Shown: positions 1 to 8,706, numbered from the stretch's first letter. The stretch is DNA of 64,000 bases from Mesorhizobium_B sp963522145 (GCA_963522145.1 CAUQXI010000007.1:67606-131605); one strand, 5' to 3'. The notes: generated by a model not told the origin, from the sequence alone. Translations and numbers: made by a program.

Positions 1-435
1 GATGTGAGTTATGGCGGGCAGCGGGGCTGGATGTCCTCGAACTACCTGGCTCGTGTCGAGCGCGGCCGCCGTTATGTCGGCGCGCCGGTGGTGGACGTGA
101 TCGAAGTTCCCGTCGTCAGCTTCTCCGTGGGCGACTACTGGGACCGTCACTATCGGAAGCGCTCCTTCTATCGGGACCGTGCGCGGTGGGAAGACCGGCG
201 TGACCTTTATGACGGCCCTCGTCATCGCGACGGGGGACGGCGGCATTTCCGCGAGGAGCGTCGTGACAATGACGACTGGCGCGACCGCGAGGAGCGGCGC
301 GATCGATCCGCCTACCGTCCCGACCCGCGTGATGACCGTTCCTACGACGAGAACCGCGACGAGCGATCCGGCTACCGCGACGGTCGCGGCGGCTTCCGCG
401 ACGGACGCCTGCTGCCTCAGCCCGACGATTATTGA
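1..435 (+). CDS. SH3-domain protein, C-terminal part (5' truncated by window edge)
   Basis: The reading frame is open from base 1, so the true start lies outside the window. The first ~45 residues look like the end of a bacterial SH3 domain (GWMSSNYL resembles the closing strand, as in GWVSASYL). They are followed by a short hydrophobic stretch (VDVIEVPVVSF) and a low-complexity tail very rich in Arg, Asp and Tyr from about residue 45 to the end. Such SH3 plus charged-tail proteins are common exported proteins of unknown role in Rhizobiales. The signal peptide, if any, is not visible here. A strong hairpin follows the stop. Function is not assigned beyond the fold. Confidence 0.6.
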   Translation, partial: DVSYGGQRGWMSSNYLARVERGRRYVGAPVVDVIEVPVVSFSVGDYWDRHYRKRSFYRDRARWEDRRDLYDGPRHRDGGRRHFREERRDNDDWRDREERRDRSAYRPDPRDDRSYDENRDERSGYRDGRGGFRDGRLLPQPDDY

Positions 436-488
436 GCGGGCCGCATCGCAAGCCCGATCGGACGCCGTTCGCTCGTCATGGTCAAAGC

Positions 489-513
489 CGGCCCGGAACA
501 CGCTTCCGGGCCG
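489..513. terminator. Hairpin between convergent genes
   Basis: A perfect 10-bp stem (CGGCCCGGAA at 489-498 pairs with TTCCGGGCCG at 504-513) with a 5-base loop sits between the stops of the SH3 protein (+) and the dehydrogenase (-). There is no clear T-run, so it is a stable hairpin that probably ends transcription from both sides, not a textbook intrinsic terminator. Confidence 0.5.
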
Positions 514-535
514 TGCTGCGTCCGGTTGACGACGC

Positions 536-1432
536 TCAAGCCTCCAGCGAAACGCCGTTCGCCTCGGCGATGATGTCGGTCATGGTCGGAAGATAGCTGT
601 CGCCATGCCCCATGCCCACGGCCAGGGCGAAGCTGTTGCGGGCAGCAGCGCCCAGCGGGTTCTGCACGCCGACCGCATGGGCGAAGCCGGCCAGATAAGT
701 CAGGTCCTTGAGCCCGTTGCGGATTGCGAATTTGTGCGCGTTCGGGTCGTGCTCGACAAACCAGCGGCGAAAGGTCTGGTAGAAGGGGCAATCCATGCGC
801 CCGCCGCTGACCACGCTATCGAAGACCTTTGGCGTCAACCCGCCCTTGGCCCCGAGCGCGAGCGCTTCCGAATAGATCGCGGCATAACCCATCGACAGGA
901 AATTGTTCAAAAGCTTCATCGTATGCGCCGTTCCGGTCGGCCCCGTCGGGACGATGCGGCCGGCGAACGCCTCCAGCACCGGTCGGAGACGGGCGATCAC
1001 CGCGTCGTCGCCGCCGGCCATCACGTCCAGCGTGCCCGCCACCGCGTCCGCCGGCGTGCGGCTCAAGGGAGCGTCCACGAGGATGATCTTCTGCGGCGCG
1101 AGCGCGGTCGCAAGCGCGATGGTGGAGGACGGCTCGGAGGTCGAGCAGTCGACGATCACACGCGGGCCGCCAGCGGCCGCGATGCCGTCCGGCCCTTCGA
1201 TCACCGCCTTCACCTCTGGCGAACCCGTGACGCAAAGGAAGACGATGTCGCTCGCTTCCGCGACCGCCTTCGGGCTCGACGCCTCGCTCGCACCGCGCTT
1301 GACGAGGTCATCGACCGGCGCACGGTTGCGATGCGCCATCACGGTCAGCGGCCAGCCCTTGTCCACGATGTTGCCGGCCATGCCGTGGCCCATCAGCCCG
1401 ACGCCGATAAAGCCGATCCGTTCCTTGTTCAT
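536..1432 (-). CDS. NAD(P)-dependent 3-hydroxyisobutyrate dehydrogenase family oxidoreductase
   Basis: This 298-residue protein is the usual length of beta-hydroxyacid dehydrogenases. The N-terminal Rossmann motif GFIGVGLMGHGM (about residues 7-18) binds the dinucleotide. The central GPTGTAHTMKLLNN segment carries the catalytic Lys of the family and the helix that links the two domains. Members oxidise 3-hydroxyisobutyrate, tartronate semialdehyde or related 3-hydroxy acids; the substrate cannot be read from sequence. It is the last gene of a long minus-strand train with the molybdenum hydroxylase, SMP-30 and amidohydrolase genes, 102 bases after the previous stop, so it may finish the same catabolic route. 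The start ATG is preceded by a GGGGAGGGC-like ribosome site. Confidence 0.85.
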   Translation of the reverse strand: MNKERIGFIGVGLMGHGMAGNIVDKGWPLTVMAHRNRAPVDDLVKRGASEASSPKAVAEASDIVFLCVTGSPEVKAVIEGPDGIAAAGGPRVIVDCSTSEPSSTIALATALAPQKIILVDAPLSRTPADAVAGTLDVMAGGDDAVIARLRPVLEAFAGRIVPTGPTGTAHTMKLLNNFLSMGYAAIYSEALALGAKGGLTPKVFDSVVSGGRMDCPFYQTFRRWFVEHDPNAHKFAIRNGLKDLTYLAGFAHAVGVQNPLGAAARNSFALAVGMGHGDSYLPTMTDIIAEANGVSLEA

Positions 1433-1534
1433 GGCCTGGGCCCTCCCCGTTCCATGCGCCGCCCGCAGCAGCGCTGTCAGGGTTCGACCTTACTCCGTTT
1501 CAGGGCTGCGGGAAGCGAGGAAGGCTTGCAAAGC

Positions 1535-3106
1535 CTAGCGCAGGGCCTCGATCACATCGCGCACCGTGGTGACGGCGGCGACATTGGTCAGCGCGTAGTC
1601 GATCGACGCCCGGTGCCAGTCGGCGTTCATGCTCGAGCAGCCGTCCTCGGGCACGATCATGATGAAGCCCTTGTCGGCGCCCGTCCGGGCGGTGTGCTCG
1701 ATCGACATGTTGGTCCAGGCGCCAGTGTCGAGCAGGATGTCGCGATCGAGCGCCTTCAGAACGGTTTCGAGCGTGGTGCCTTCCCAGGCGCTCATGCGCA
1801 TCTTCTGGACGACGATGTCGCCCGGCTGCGCCTCCAGGCCGGATACAGGCTCAGCACCCCAGGTGCCTCTCACCAAGGCGTTGGAGTCCATCACGCCCTC
1901 GAACAGCGGCGCGTTCAGGGTGAAGCCGGGCAGGCCGGGCTCGACGATGAACCACACATGGATCACCGGAATGCCCGCGCGCCGGCAATGCTCGGCCAGG
2001 CGGCGGATGTTCTCGATCGTGTTCTGCTCACGGCAATGCGCCGGGGCGCCCGACGTGGCAAAGGCGCCGCCCTCCATCACAACGTCGTTCTGCATGTCCT
2101 GGATGATGAGGGCACAGCGCGCCGGGTCCAGACGGAAGTCGTCATTGCCTGCTTGTGCCATCTCGCTTCCTCCCCCTTTCCGCGCCGGCCGCCTCTGCAT
2201 GAACGGCTCCACCCGCGGCCCGATCCTGGTTTCCACCGTGTAAACGGAGCTAGTTGCGCACAGATAAAGCGTGCGCCAGCCCTCGCCGCCCCAGTGGAAA
2301 TTTGCGACCTCCTCGGGCGCGACGATCTTGCCCAGAAGCTTTCCGCCCGGATCATAAACCCATATGCCGCCCGGCGCGGTCACCCAGACATTGCCCGCTG
2401 CGTCGCACTTCATGCCGTCCGGCAGGCCGAGGAGGCGGCTGTCGCGGATGTTGGAGGCGAACAGCCGGCCGGCCGAAAGCGAGCCGTCCGGCGACACGTC
2501 GAAGACTCGGATATTCGCCTGCTCGGTGTCGTTGACATAGAGCAGGCGCTCGTCGGGCGAGAAGCAGAGACCGTTCGGCTGCGAGAACGTATAGCGGCCC
2601 GATACAAGTTCCGGTTCGGCGGGCGCGGCCTGGCCCGGCGGAATGCGGAACACCCCCTGCCAGCCGAGCTCCCGCGGACGCTCCACGCCGAAGCCGGCCA
2701 TGCGGCCGAACCAGGGATCGGAAAAATAGATCGAGCCGTCCGACCGCATGCAGAGGTCGTTCGGGCTGTTCAGCTCGCGCCCTTCATAGTGGGAGGCAAG
2801 CACCGTGCGCCGTCCATCTTCTGCGATGCGAACGACGCTGGAGGTCGAATGCTCGCAGACGAGAAGGTTCAGCTCGGCATCGTAGCTCATGCCGTTGCCC
2901 TTGTTGGACGGGCGGGCCACTTCGCGAACGCCGGAGCGGTCGAGCCGGCGGCGCACATCGCCGGGCATGTCGGAGAACAGCAGGAACTGGCCGCCGGGGT
3001 GCCAGACCGGACCTTCGGTGAAGATGAAGCCCGTCGCTGCCTGCACCACCCTCGCATCCGGGTCGATCAGGTTCTTGAAGGCAGGGTCGAGCACCTCATG
3101 CGCCAC
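1535..3106 (-). CDS. SMP-30/gluconolactonase domain fused in frame to isochorismatase-like domain lacking its Cys
   Basis: One uninterrupted frame of 523 residues encodes two families. Residues ~1-300 form an SMP-30/gluconolactonase beta-propeller: the metal-site motifs FTEGPVWHP, NSPNDL and LPDGMKCD are present. Residues ~316-523 are an isochorismatase-type alpha/beta hydrolase (LIIQDMQND with the Asp, VVQKMRMS with the Lys). The expected catalytic Cys (TNxCxE pattern) is Ser in TNMSIEHTAR. I chose the GTG at 3106, just after the amidohydrolase stop with GAGGAG upstream. An ATG at 2161 with a very strong ribosome site could also yield the second domain alone. Expected chemistry is lactone opening plus an amide or ester hydrolysis, but the second step is doubtful without the Cys. 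Confidence 0.75.
   Translation of the reverse strand: MAHEVLDPAFKNLIDPDARVVQAATGFIFTEGPVWHPGGQFLLFSDMPGDVRRRLDRSGVREVARPSNKGNGMSYDAELNLLVCEHSTSSVVRIAEDGRRTVLASHYEGRELNSPNDLCMRSDGSIYFSDPWFGRMAGFGVERPRELGWQGVFRIPPGQAAPAEPELVSGRYTFSQPNGLCFSPDERLLYVNDTEQANIRVFDVSPDGSLSAGRLFASNIRDSRLLGLPDGMKCDAAGNVWVTAPGGIWVYDPGGKLLGKIVAPEEVANFHWGGEGWRTLYLCATSSVYTVETRIGPRVEPFMQRRPARKGGGSEMAQAGNDDFRLDPARCALIIQDMQNDVVMEGGAFATSGAPAHCREQNTIENIRRLAEHCRRAGIPVIHVWFIVEPGLPGFTLNAPLFEGVMDSNALVRGTWGAEPVSGLEAQPGDIVVQKMRMSAWEGTTLETVLKALDRDILLDTGAWTNMSIEHTARTGADKGFIMIVPEDGCSSMNADWHRASIDYALTNVAAVTTVRDVIEALR
2166..2176 (-). promoter_or_regulatory. Internal Shine-Dalgarno for the isochorismatase-like domain
   Basis: On the minus strand GGGGGAGGAAG lies 4 bases before an in-frame ATG at 2161 inside the fused frame. 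This is stronger than most ribosome sites in the window. It suggests the second domain is, or once was, translated as a separate 208-residue protein, with the stop of the first gene lost. Confidence 0.6.
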
Positions 3107-3117
3107 CGCCGCGCTCC

Positions 3118-4002
3118 TCAAAGCCGATAGATGCGCATGGCATTGTCGTGGAAGATCGCCTGCCGCGTGGCGTCGTCGAGGTCGCTCGCCGCGATCAGGA
3201 AGGAGTCCACCAGCGGGCCGAAATCCGTCCAGATCTTCTCGATCGGGAAGTTGGAGCCGAACAGGCAGCGCGACGGCCCGAAGATCCGCAGCGCCTCGTG
3301 CAGGATGCGCGAAATGTGACCGGTCTCGTTGCGGTGGATGAAGGTGCCGAAGGCGGACAGCTTCGTCGCCACATTGGGCTGCTGCGCGAGCTTCGCCAGT
3401 TCGGCCTGCCAGAAGGCGAATCCGTCCGGCGACAGGTCTTCCGGCATGCCGGCATGCTGCAGAACGAAGGTTGTCTTCGGGCATGCCGCGGCGAGTTCGG
3501 CGGCTCCTTCCATCTGCGCGGCGAAGACTTGGCAGTCGAAGCTCCAGCCGTAATCCGCGAGGAAGCCGACATTGCGCATCACATTGGGGTCTCGAGCAGT
3601 GTCCGGGCCGCGGGCGAAGCGGTAAAGGGGGTTGTCGTGCCAGTGCAGCTGCTGGCGGATGCCGCGCAGAAGGCCGATCTCCGCCAGCCGGTCGAGCGCC
3701 GGCCGCGCGTCTTCCACGGTCATGTCGCAAAAGGCGACGATGCCATGCGGCCAGCCGGTTCGATCCGCCTCGCTTTGCACCCAGGCGACTTCCTCGACGA
3801 AGCGTTCCGGCGGCCAGTTCGCCTGGACGTAAACGGACTTGACGATGTTGCGGGTGGAGATGTCCTCCAGATATTCCTCGATCGGATAATCGCGACGAAT
3901 TTCCTCGTAGGGCCCGAAGATGCGCGGCTGCATCGGTCCCATCAGCCAGGGCAGGTCCTTGCGGCGCCAGATGTGATGATGCGCGTCGATGATCGGGATC
4001 AT
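3118..4002 (-). CDS. Amidohydrolase family protein (COG3618-type lactonase)
   Basis: This 294-residue TIM-barrel hydrolase begins with IDAHHHIW, the metal-binding HxH motif of the amidohydrolase superfamily. The layout fits the COG3618 branch that includes 2-pyrone-4,6-dicarboxylate lactonase and L-fuconolactonase, which open lactone rings. I use the ATG at 4002, which overlaps the stop of the VWA gene as ATGA; the longer frame reading up to 4161 runs into that gene and is not credible. The next gene downstream (SMP-30) begins 11 bases after the stop. Two lactonase-type hydrolases in a row after a molybdenum hydroxylase fit a ring hydroxylation then ring opening scheme. Exact substrate unknown. 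Confidence 0.85.
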   Translation of the reverse strand: MIPIIDAHHHIWRRKDLPWLMGPMQPRIFGPYEEIRRDYPIEEYLEDISTRNIVKSVYVQANWPPERFVEEVAWVQSEADRTGWPHGIVAFCDMTVEDARPALDRLAEIGLLRGIRQQLHWHDNPLYRFARGPDTARDPNVMRNVGFLADYGWSFDCQVFAAQMEGAAELAAACPKTTFVLQHAGMPEDLSPDGFAFWQAELAKLAQQPNVATKLSAFGTFIHRNETGHISRILHEALRIFGPSRCLFGSNFPIEKIWTDFGPLVDSFLIAASDLDDATRQAIFHDNAMRIYRL

Positions 4003-5108
4003 GCAGCCAGCCTCGCCGTGTCCAGAAGTTCCGCGCACAGGCTTGCGGTGGATGCCCCGCTGCCCAGCCGGTCCACAAAGGGCAGCACCGCCGCAAGCGC
4101 TTCCGTTTGCGGCACGTAGCCGCGATCGCCCGCGAGCGGCGTCAGCCAGATGATGCGCCATGCCCGTCGCGACAAACGGGCCATCGCATCCGTCATGGCA
4201 GCAGGGTCGCCGCGCTCCAGCCCATCCGACAGCACCACCACGAGGCTGCCGCGCGCGAAGCCTGCGAAGCGCGGCACGGACAGAAAGGCCTGAAGCGCGT
4301 CGCCCAGCCGCGTGCCGCCGTCCCAGTCCGCGACAAGCGTGGCGGCGCGTGCGAGCGCCTGGTCGCGGTTGCGCTGACGAAGCGCGCGCGACACGCGCGT
4401 GAGCCGCGTTCCGAGCGTGAAGACCTCGATGTCGTCTGCCGCCGCGCCAAGCGCATGGGCGAAGCGCATATAGCTTTCGGTGTAGCCCTTCATCGAGCCG
4501 GACACGTCGATCAGCAGCAGGATGCGCCGCTGCCGCGTCTTGCGCCCGAGCTTCGACAGGCGGAGGACCTCGCCGTCGCGCTTCACCGCGTCGCGCAGGG
4601 CTTGGCGCATGTTCCAGCGATCGCCGCTCTTGCGCACCGCACGGCGGAACGTGCTGCGGCGCGGGATGCGACCCGGCGCTTCGCGGCGGAAGCGACGCAG
4701 CGCCTCTGCCTCGCCCGCTTCCACGAAGCGGCGGAGCGACAAGGCTTCGGCGCCCGTCGCCTGCGCGCCTGCCTCGTTGATCTCGTCGGCTTCCGGTGGC
4801 TCCGTGCCGCCCTCGCGCTCATCGAAGGCTTCAAGCTCGTCCTCGTCGTCGGCGGTAGCCGGCGCGGCAAGCGACTGGCCGAGAAAGAGAAGCCGGAACA
4901 GCGCGTCGAACTCGTCCCGCCGCTCCGGCGGGGGCGCGAGCGTAGCCAGCGCCGCCTTGTGGATGTCGCCCATATTGCGAGGCCCGAGCAGGCCGACGCC
5001 CGCGATGAAGCTCTGCGTCTGCTCGGGCGAGACGGAAAATCCATTCCCGCGCAGAAGCGTGGCAAATTCCACGAAGGGCCATGCGGCGCGCGGCAGAAGC
5101 TGGCTCAT
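3999..5108 (-). CDS. VWA domain protein, CoxE-like
   Basis: This is a 369-residue protein with an acidic linker (about residues 95-125, rich in Asp and Glu) and a C-terminal von Willebrand A domain whose metal site LLIDVSGSMKGY (DxSxS) is intact. It matches the CoxE family (COG3552), which pairs with a MoxR-type AAA ATPase to insert or mature the metal centre of molybdenum hydroxylases of the CO dehydrogenase type. The ATG at 5108 overlaps the MoxR stop (ATGA), so the two are translationally coupled. Location directly after the molybdenum hydroxylase subunits supports a maturation role. The longer frame up to 5255 overlaps the ATPase and is rejected. Confidence 0.88.
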   Translation of the reverse strand: MSQLLPRAAWPFVEFATLLRGNGFSVSPEQTQSFIAGVGLLGPRNMGDIHKAALATLAPPPERRDEFDALFRLLFLGQSLAAPATADDEDELEAFDEREGGTEPPEADEINEAGAQATGAEALSLRRFVEAGEAEALRRFRREAPGRIPRRSTFRRAVRKSGDRWNMRQALRDAVKRDGEVLRLSKLGRKTRQRRILLLIDVSGSMKGYTESYMRFAHALGAAADDIEVFTLGTRLTRVSRALRQRNRDQALARAATLVADWDGGTRLGDALQAFLSVPRFAGFARGSLVVVLSDGLERGDPAAMTDAMARLSRRAWRIIWLTPLAGDRGYVPQTEALAAVLPFVDRLGSGASTASLCAELLDTARLAA

Positions 5109-5986
5109 GCTGCGACGCCCGAAACGATCGCGTCCATGCGCGGCGCCAGGAACTGCAGGTCGTCCTGATCCTTCAGCACCACGCCGATCGCGCGCTTGAA
5201 AGCTGTCGGCCAGGGCGCGCCTTGCGCGTTCAGCAGGGTCGCGGCTTCCGCCCATTCGACGGTCTCGGCCACGCCCGGCGGCTTGGCGAGCGGCTCGCGG
5301 CGCAGCCGGCCGACCGCTGCCACCACCGCATCGGCCGTCGAGCGCGCGACCGAGCTTGCCCGCATCATCACGATCTGCGCCTCGCGGGCGGCATCGGGAT
5401 AGCCGATCCAGTGATAAACGCAGCGCCGCCGCAGCGCCTCGTGCAATTCGCGCGTGCGGTTCGAGGTCAGCACCACCACGGGCGCTTCCGCCGCCCGCAC
5501 CGTTCCGCGCTCGGGAATGGACACCTGGAAGTCCGACAGGAATTCGAGCAGGAACGCCTCGAACTCGTGATCGGAACGGTCGATCTCGTCGATCAGGAGC
5601 ACGGCGTCGCGCGGGCGATGAAGCGCTTCCAGCATCGGCCGCGCGAGAAGAAAATCGTCACCATAGATGTTGACATAAGCATCGCCCGCTTGCCGGATCG
5701 CGAGCATCTGGCGGGGATAGTTCCACTCGTAGAGCGCCGCTGCCGCGTCGATGCCCTCATAGCATTGCAGGCGGATCAGGCCCCGCGCGAGCACGGAGGC
5801 GATGGCCTTGGCCGCTTCGGTCTTGCCGACGCCCGGCGCGCCTTCGAGAAGAAGCGGCTTGCCGAGCGCAAGCGCCAGATAGGCGGCCGTGGCCAGCCCT
5901 TCATCCGCGATATACTGCGCGGCGTCGAGCGCTCCGGCCAGCTTTTGCGGGCTGTCGATGCCGGCAATGGTCGGCCTGACGGGCAT
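5105..5986 (-). CDS. MoxR family AAA ATPase, CoxD-like
   Basis: A 293-residue AAA+ ATPase with Walker A GAPGVGKT (about residues 49-56), Walker B VLLIDEIDRSD and the sensor motif VVLTSNRTRE. MoxR proteins act as chaperone-like ATPases together with a VWA partner. In cox clusters the CoxD ATPase helps assemble the Mo active site. Here it sits between the molybdopterin subunit (6-base gap) and the CoxE-like VWA gene (4-base overlap), the same order as in cox operons. The product is cytoplasmic, with no membrane segment. Confidence 0.9.
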   Translation of the reverse strand: MPVRPTIAGIDSPQKLAGALDAAQYIADEGLATAAYLALALGKPLLLEGAPGVGKTEAAKAIASVLARGLIRLQCYEGIDAAAALYEWNYPRQMLAIRQAGDAYVNIYGDDFLLARPMLEALHRPRDAVLLIDEIDRSDHEFEAFLLEFLSDFQVSIPERGTVRAAEAPVVVLTSNRTRELHEALRRRCVYHWIGYPDAAREAQIVMMRASSVARSTADAVVAAVGRLRREPLAKPPGVAETVEWAEAATLLNAQGAPWPTAFKRAIGVVLKDQDDLQFLAPRMDAIVSGVAA

Positions 5987-5992
5987 CCTCGC

Positions 5993-7015
5993 CTACCACT
6001 TGCGCTGCGGCTGCGGGCCGCCATTGGTCTTGAGGCCGCGCAGCACCTTTTCCGGTGTGATCGGCAGCTCGTCGATGCGTACGCCGATCGCGTTGAACAC
6101 GGCGTTCGCGACCGCCGGCAGCACCGGATTGGCGCACATCTCGCCCGGCCCCTTGCCGCCGAACGGCCCATCGGGCGCGGGACGCTCGAGCACGGAGATG
6201 TGGTGGGGAGCGATGTCGCCGGGGCCGGGCATCAGATAGGTGTTGAAATCCACCGGCCCGTGGATGCGGTCGGGATAATAGGGCTCGGTGGTTTCCCACA
6301 GCGCATGGCTCATGCCCATCCACGCGCCGCCCACGAGCTGCTGCTCGACCAGGCGCGGATTGAGCGCGCGGCCGAGCTCATAGGCGCTGTTCATCTCGAT
6401 CACGGCGACCTCGCCGGTCTCGTCGTCCACGTCGACGTCGACCACCATGGCGGCATGGGCGAAGCAGGAAACGGGCGTCATCTCGCCCGTATCGGGATCG
6501 ACATCCGACAACGGGATCAAAAAGATGCCGCGCCCCGATACGGTGCGGCCCTGCTTGAACTGGGCGGCTCCGCAGGCAGCCGCCGTGGTGATCGAGCGCG
6601 ACGGCGCGCCCTTGACGTGGATGTTGCCCTTGCCGTCGGTGACGAGGTCGCTGGCGTTGACTTCCAGTTCCTCGGCCGCCGCCTCCATCATCACCGCGCG
6701 CGCTTCCGTCGCCGCCGCGATCACCGCATTGCCGACGCGATGCGTGCCGCGCGAGGCGAAGGAGCCCATGCAATGCGGCCCCGTGTCGGAATCGGCTGTG
6801 TCGACATAAACGTCCTCCACCGGGATGCCGAGCGTTTCCGCCGCGATCTGGCGCGTGACCGACTTCATGCCCTGGCCGAGATCGATGGAGGACAGCGCCA
6901 CCATGAACTTGCCGTCCGGATTGGAATGCACGAGCGCCTGGCTGGGATCGCCGCCCAGGTTCATGCCGATGGGATAGTTGATCGAGGCAAAGCCCCGTCC
7001 CCGATGGATCGCCAT
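5993..7015 (-). CDS. Molybdopterin-binding subunit of xanthine-dehydrogenase family, C-terminal half (separate gene)
   Basis: These 340 residues correspond to the C-terminal molybdopterin-binding half of a xanthine dehydrogenase/CoxL-type large subunit. DLGQGMKS contacts the cofactor, and GGKGPGEM near residue 292 carries the glutamate that acts as base in this family. The N-terminal half is encoded just upstream in another frame. The ATG lies 5 bases after that gene's stop, and its ribosome site GGAGGC is inside the end of that gene, so the halves should be made in equal amounts by coupled translation. Alone this polypeptide could not form an enzyme; it must pair with the 7021-8682 product. 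A recent frameshift is less likely because both ends look clean and have normal signals. Confidence 0.85.
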   Translation of the reverse strand: MAIHRGRGFASINYPIGMNLGGDPSQALVHSNPDGKFMVALSSIDLGQGMKSVTRQIAAETLGIPVEDVYVDTADSDTGPHCMGSFASRGTHRVGNAVIAAATEARAVMMEAAAEELEVNASDLVTDGKGNIHVKGAPSRSITTAAACGAAQFKQGRTVSGRGIFLIPLSDVDPDTGEMTPVSCFAHAAMVVDVDVDDETGEVAVIEMNSAYELGRALNPRLVEQQLVGGAWMGMSHALWETTEPYYPDRIHGPVDFNTYLMPGPGDIAPHHISVLERPAPDGPFGGKGPGEMCANPVLPAVANAVFNAIGVRIDELPITPEKVLRGLKTNGGPQPQRKW

Positions 7016-7020
7016 GTGTT

Positions 7021-8682
7021 TCAGCGCCTCCGCAAGCCTGAGATGGACGAGAACCGGTTGACCGGCGCGCGCGGCTCGCCTGCCCCCGGCGATGGCGGCA
7101 CGAACGGCCTTGGCGCCGGCGTGGACGGCCGGTCATAGGGCCGGGTGGGAGCCGAAGCAGCATGCTCGTAGGCGGGCGTATCGCTGTAATCGAGCCCCGG
7201 CGGATAGGCGGTCGGCTGGGGCGGATGGTAGGTATGCGACGGCTGGCCGTTTTTGCCGCCCACGAGGCCGTTCTGGTCCGTCACCGTATGGGGGATCGCG
7301 GCGCGCTCGCCGCCGCCGGCGGTGAGCGAGGTCATGGCGTGATAGTCCGCGCCGATGTTCCACTTGGCTTTTTCCGCCACGACCTGGCAGCACTCCACCA
7401 GCGCCGTGTTCTTGGCGAGCCGCCGATGGGCCTTCATGTCGCCGTCGCGATAAGCGTTGAGCATCCGGAGCTCGATCGGGTTCATGCCGACCGTGTTCGC
7501 CACCTTGTCCATTTGCGCCTCGATCGCGAAATCGACGCCGGTGATGCCGAAGCCGCGCATGGCGGTGGCTGGCGTGCGGTTGGTGAACACGCAGAACACG
7601 TCGGCCGACACGTTCGGGATCGTATAGGGGCCGGGCAGGTGCCCCACGCTCTTGATGATCGCGTAGGAGGACAGGCGCGTATAGGCGCCGGAATCGAAGT
7701 AGCCGGTGAACTTCCGCGCGACGATGCGGCCATCGCGCATCACGCCATCGGTGATGTACCAGCGCTCCGCGCCGCGCGGTGCGCCGACCTGCATCTCCTC
7801 CTCGCGGTTCCAGACATAACGCACCGGCTTTCCCGTGAGCATGCAGCCCAGCACCGCCATCGGCTCGTGCAGGCTGTCCACCTTGCCGCCGAAGCCCCCG
7901 CCCACCGTGCCGCCGATGAAGTGCAGCCGGTTCGACGGCATCTTGAGCACCTTTGCCGCCGTGCCCAGCGAGAAGAACAGCGCCTGGGTGGAGGTGTAAA
8001 CGACGAAGCGGTTGTTGGTTTCAGGTGCTGCGATCGCGCCGCAGGTCTCTGTCGGCGCCTGCTCGATCGGCGACATGCCGTAGCGGCCTTCCACCACGTG
8101 GTCGGCGCGGGCGAGTGCCGCATCCACATCGCCGAAGCGCAGCTTCTGGCGGTCGTATTTCTCGTGATAGGTGAAGGTGTTGGCGGGATAAGCCGGGTTG
8201 ACCGAAGGCGCGCCGGGCTTCAGCGCCTCTTCCACGTCCAGCACATGGGGCAGCACCTCGTAGTCCACCCGCATCGTGGCGATCGCGTCATAGGCGATGC
8301 GCTCGGATTCCGCCACCACCGCCACGATCGGCTCGCCGACATAGGCGACCTTCCTGTCGGCCAGGATCGGCTCGTCATCGATGCCAAAATTCATCAGCGA
8401 AAGCAGCGTGTTGAGGTTGAGCGGCACGTCGCGGGCGCGGATCACCCGCTTGACGCCCGGCATCCGCTCGGCGGCGGAAGTATCGATCGAGCGGATGCGC
8501 GCATGGTGGTGCGGCGAGCGCAGGCATTTGAGGTGAAGCAGCCCCTCGAACAGGTGATCGTCGAAATAGGGCGAGCGCCCTGTGACGTGGCCGAGCATGT
8601 CCTGCCGTTGCGTCGGCTTGCCGACCTCGTTCAGGTTGTCGTCGCGCTCGTCTGCGAAATATTCTTTGCGGAACTCGATCAT
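7021..8682 (-). CDS. Molybdopterin-binding subunit of xanthine-dehydrogenase family, N-terminal half with Pro-rich tail
   Basis: These 553 residues contain the a/b hammerhead domain (about 25-150) and the first molybdopterin domain (about 160-460), with FIGGTVGGGFGGK and the active-site loop TAMRGFG. CO dehydrogenases have AYRCSFR or AYRGAGR at that loop, so this is a hydroxylase of the xanthine/aldehyde/N-heterocycle type and not a CO dehydrogenase. The last ~70 residues are rich in Pro, Ser, Thr and Tyr and end in an Arg cluster just before the stop. The C-terminal half of the cofactor site is encoded by the next gene. The enzyme would hydroxylate a substrate with water-derived oxygen and pass electrons to the 2Fe-2S and FAD subunits encoded upstream. 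Confidence 0.87.
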   Translation of the reverse strand: MIEFRKEYFADERDDNLNEVGKPTQRQDMLGHVTGRSPYFDDHLFEGLLHLKCLRSPHHHARIRSIDTSAAERMPGVKRVIRARDVPLNLNTLLSLMNFGIDDEPILADRKVAYVGEPIVAVVAESERIAYDAIATMRVDYEVLPHVLDVEEALKPGAPSVNPAYPANTFTYHEKYDRQKLRFGDVDAALARADHVVEGRYGMSPIEQAPTETCGAIAAPETNNRFVVYTSTQALFFSLGTAAKVLKMPSNRLHFIGGTVGGGFGGKVDSLHEPMAVLGCMLTGKPVRYVWNREEEMQVGAPRGAERWYITDGVMRDGRIVARKFTGYFDSGAYTRLSSYAIIKSVGHLPGPYTIPNVSADVFCVFTNRTPATAMRGFGITGVDFAIEAQMDKVANTVGMNPIELRMLNAYRDGDMKAHRRLAKNTALVECCQVVAEKAKWNIGADYHAMTSLTAGGGERAAIPHTVTDQNGLVGGKNGQPSHTYHPPQPTAYPPGLDYSDTPAYEHAASAPTRPYDRPSTPAPRPFVPPSPGAGEPRAPVNRFSSISGLRRR

Positions 8683-8706
8683 GGGCGGAACTCGATCATG
8701 GCCTGG

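Noticed and set aside
605..3130. Open plus-strand frame of 841 codons opposite the dehydrogenase and SMP-30 fusion
   Set aside because: Composition is Arg/His/Ala-rich without family motifs; it is a shadow of GC-rich coding on the other strand, which has clear families.
3107..4096. N-terminal extension of the SMP-30 frame up to 4096
   Set aside because: This part overlaps the amidohydrolase gene and has no family similarity; the GTG at 3106 has its own ribosome site.
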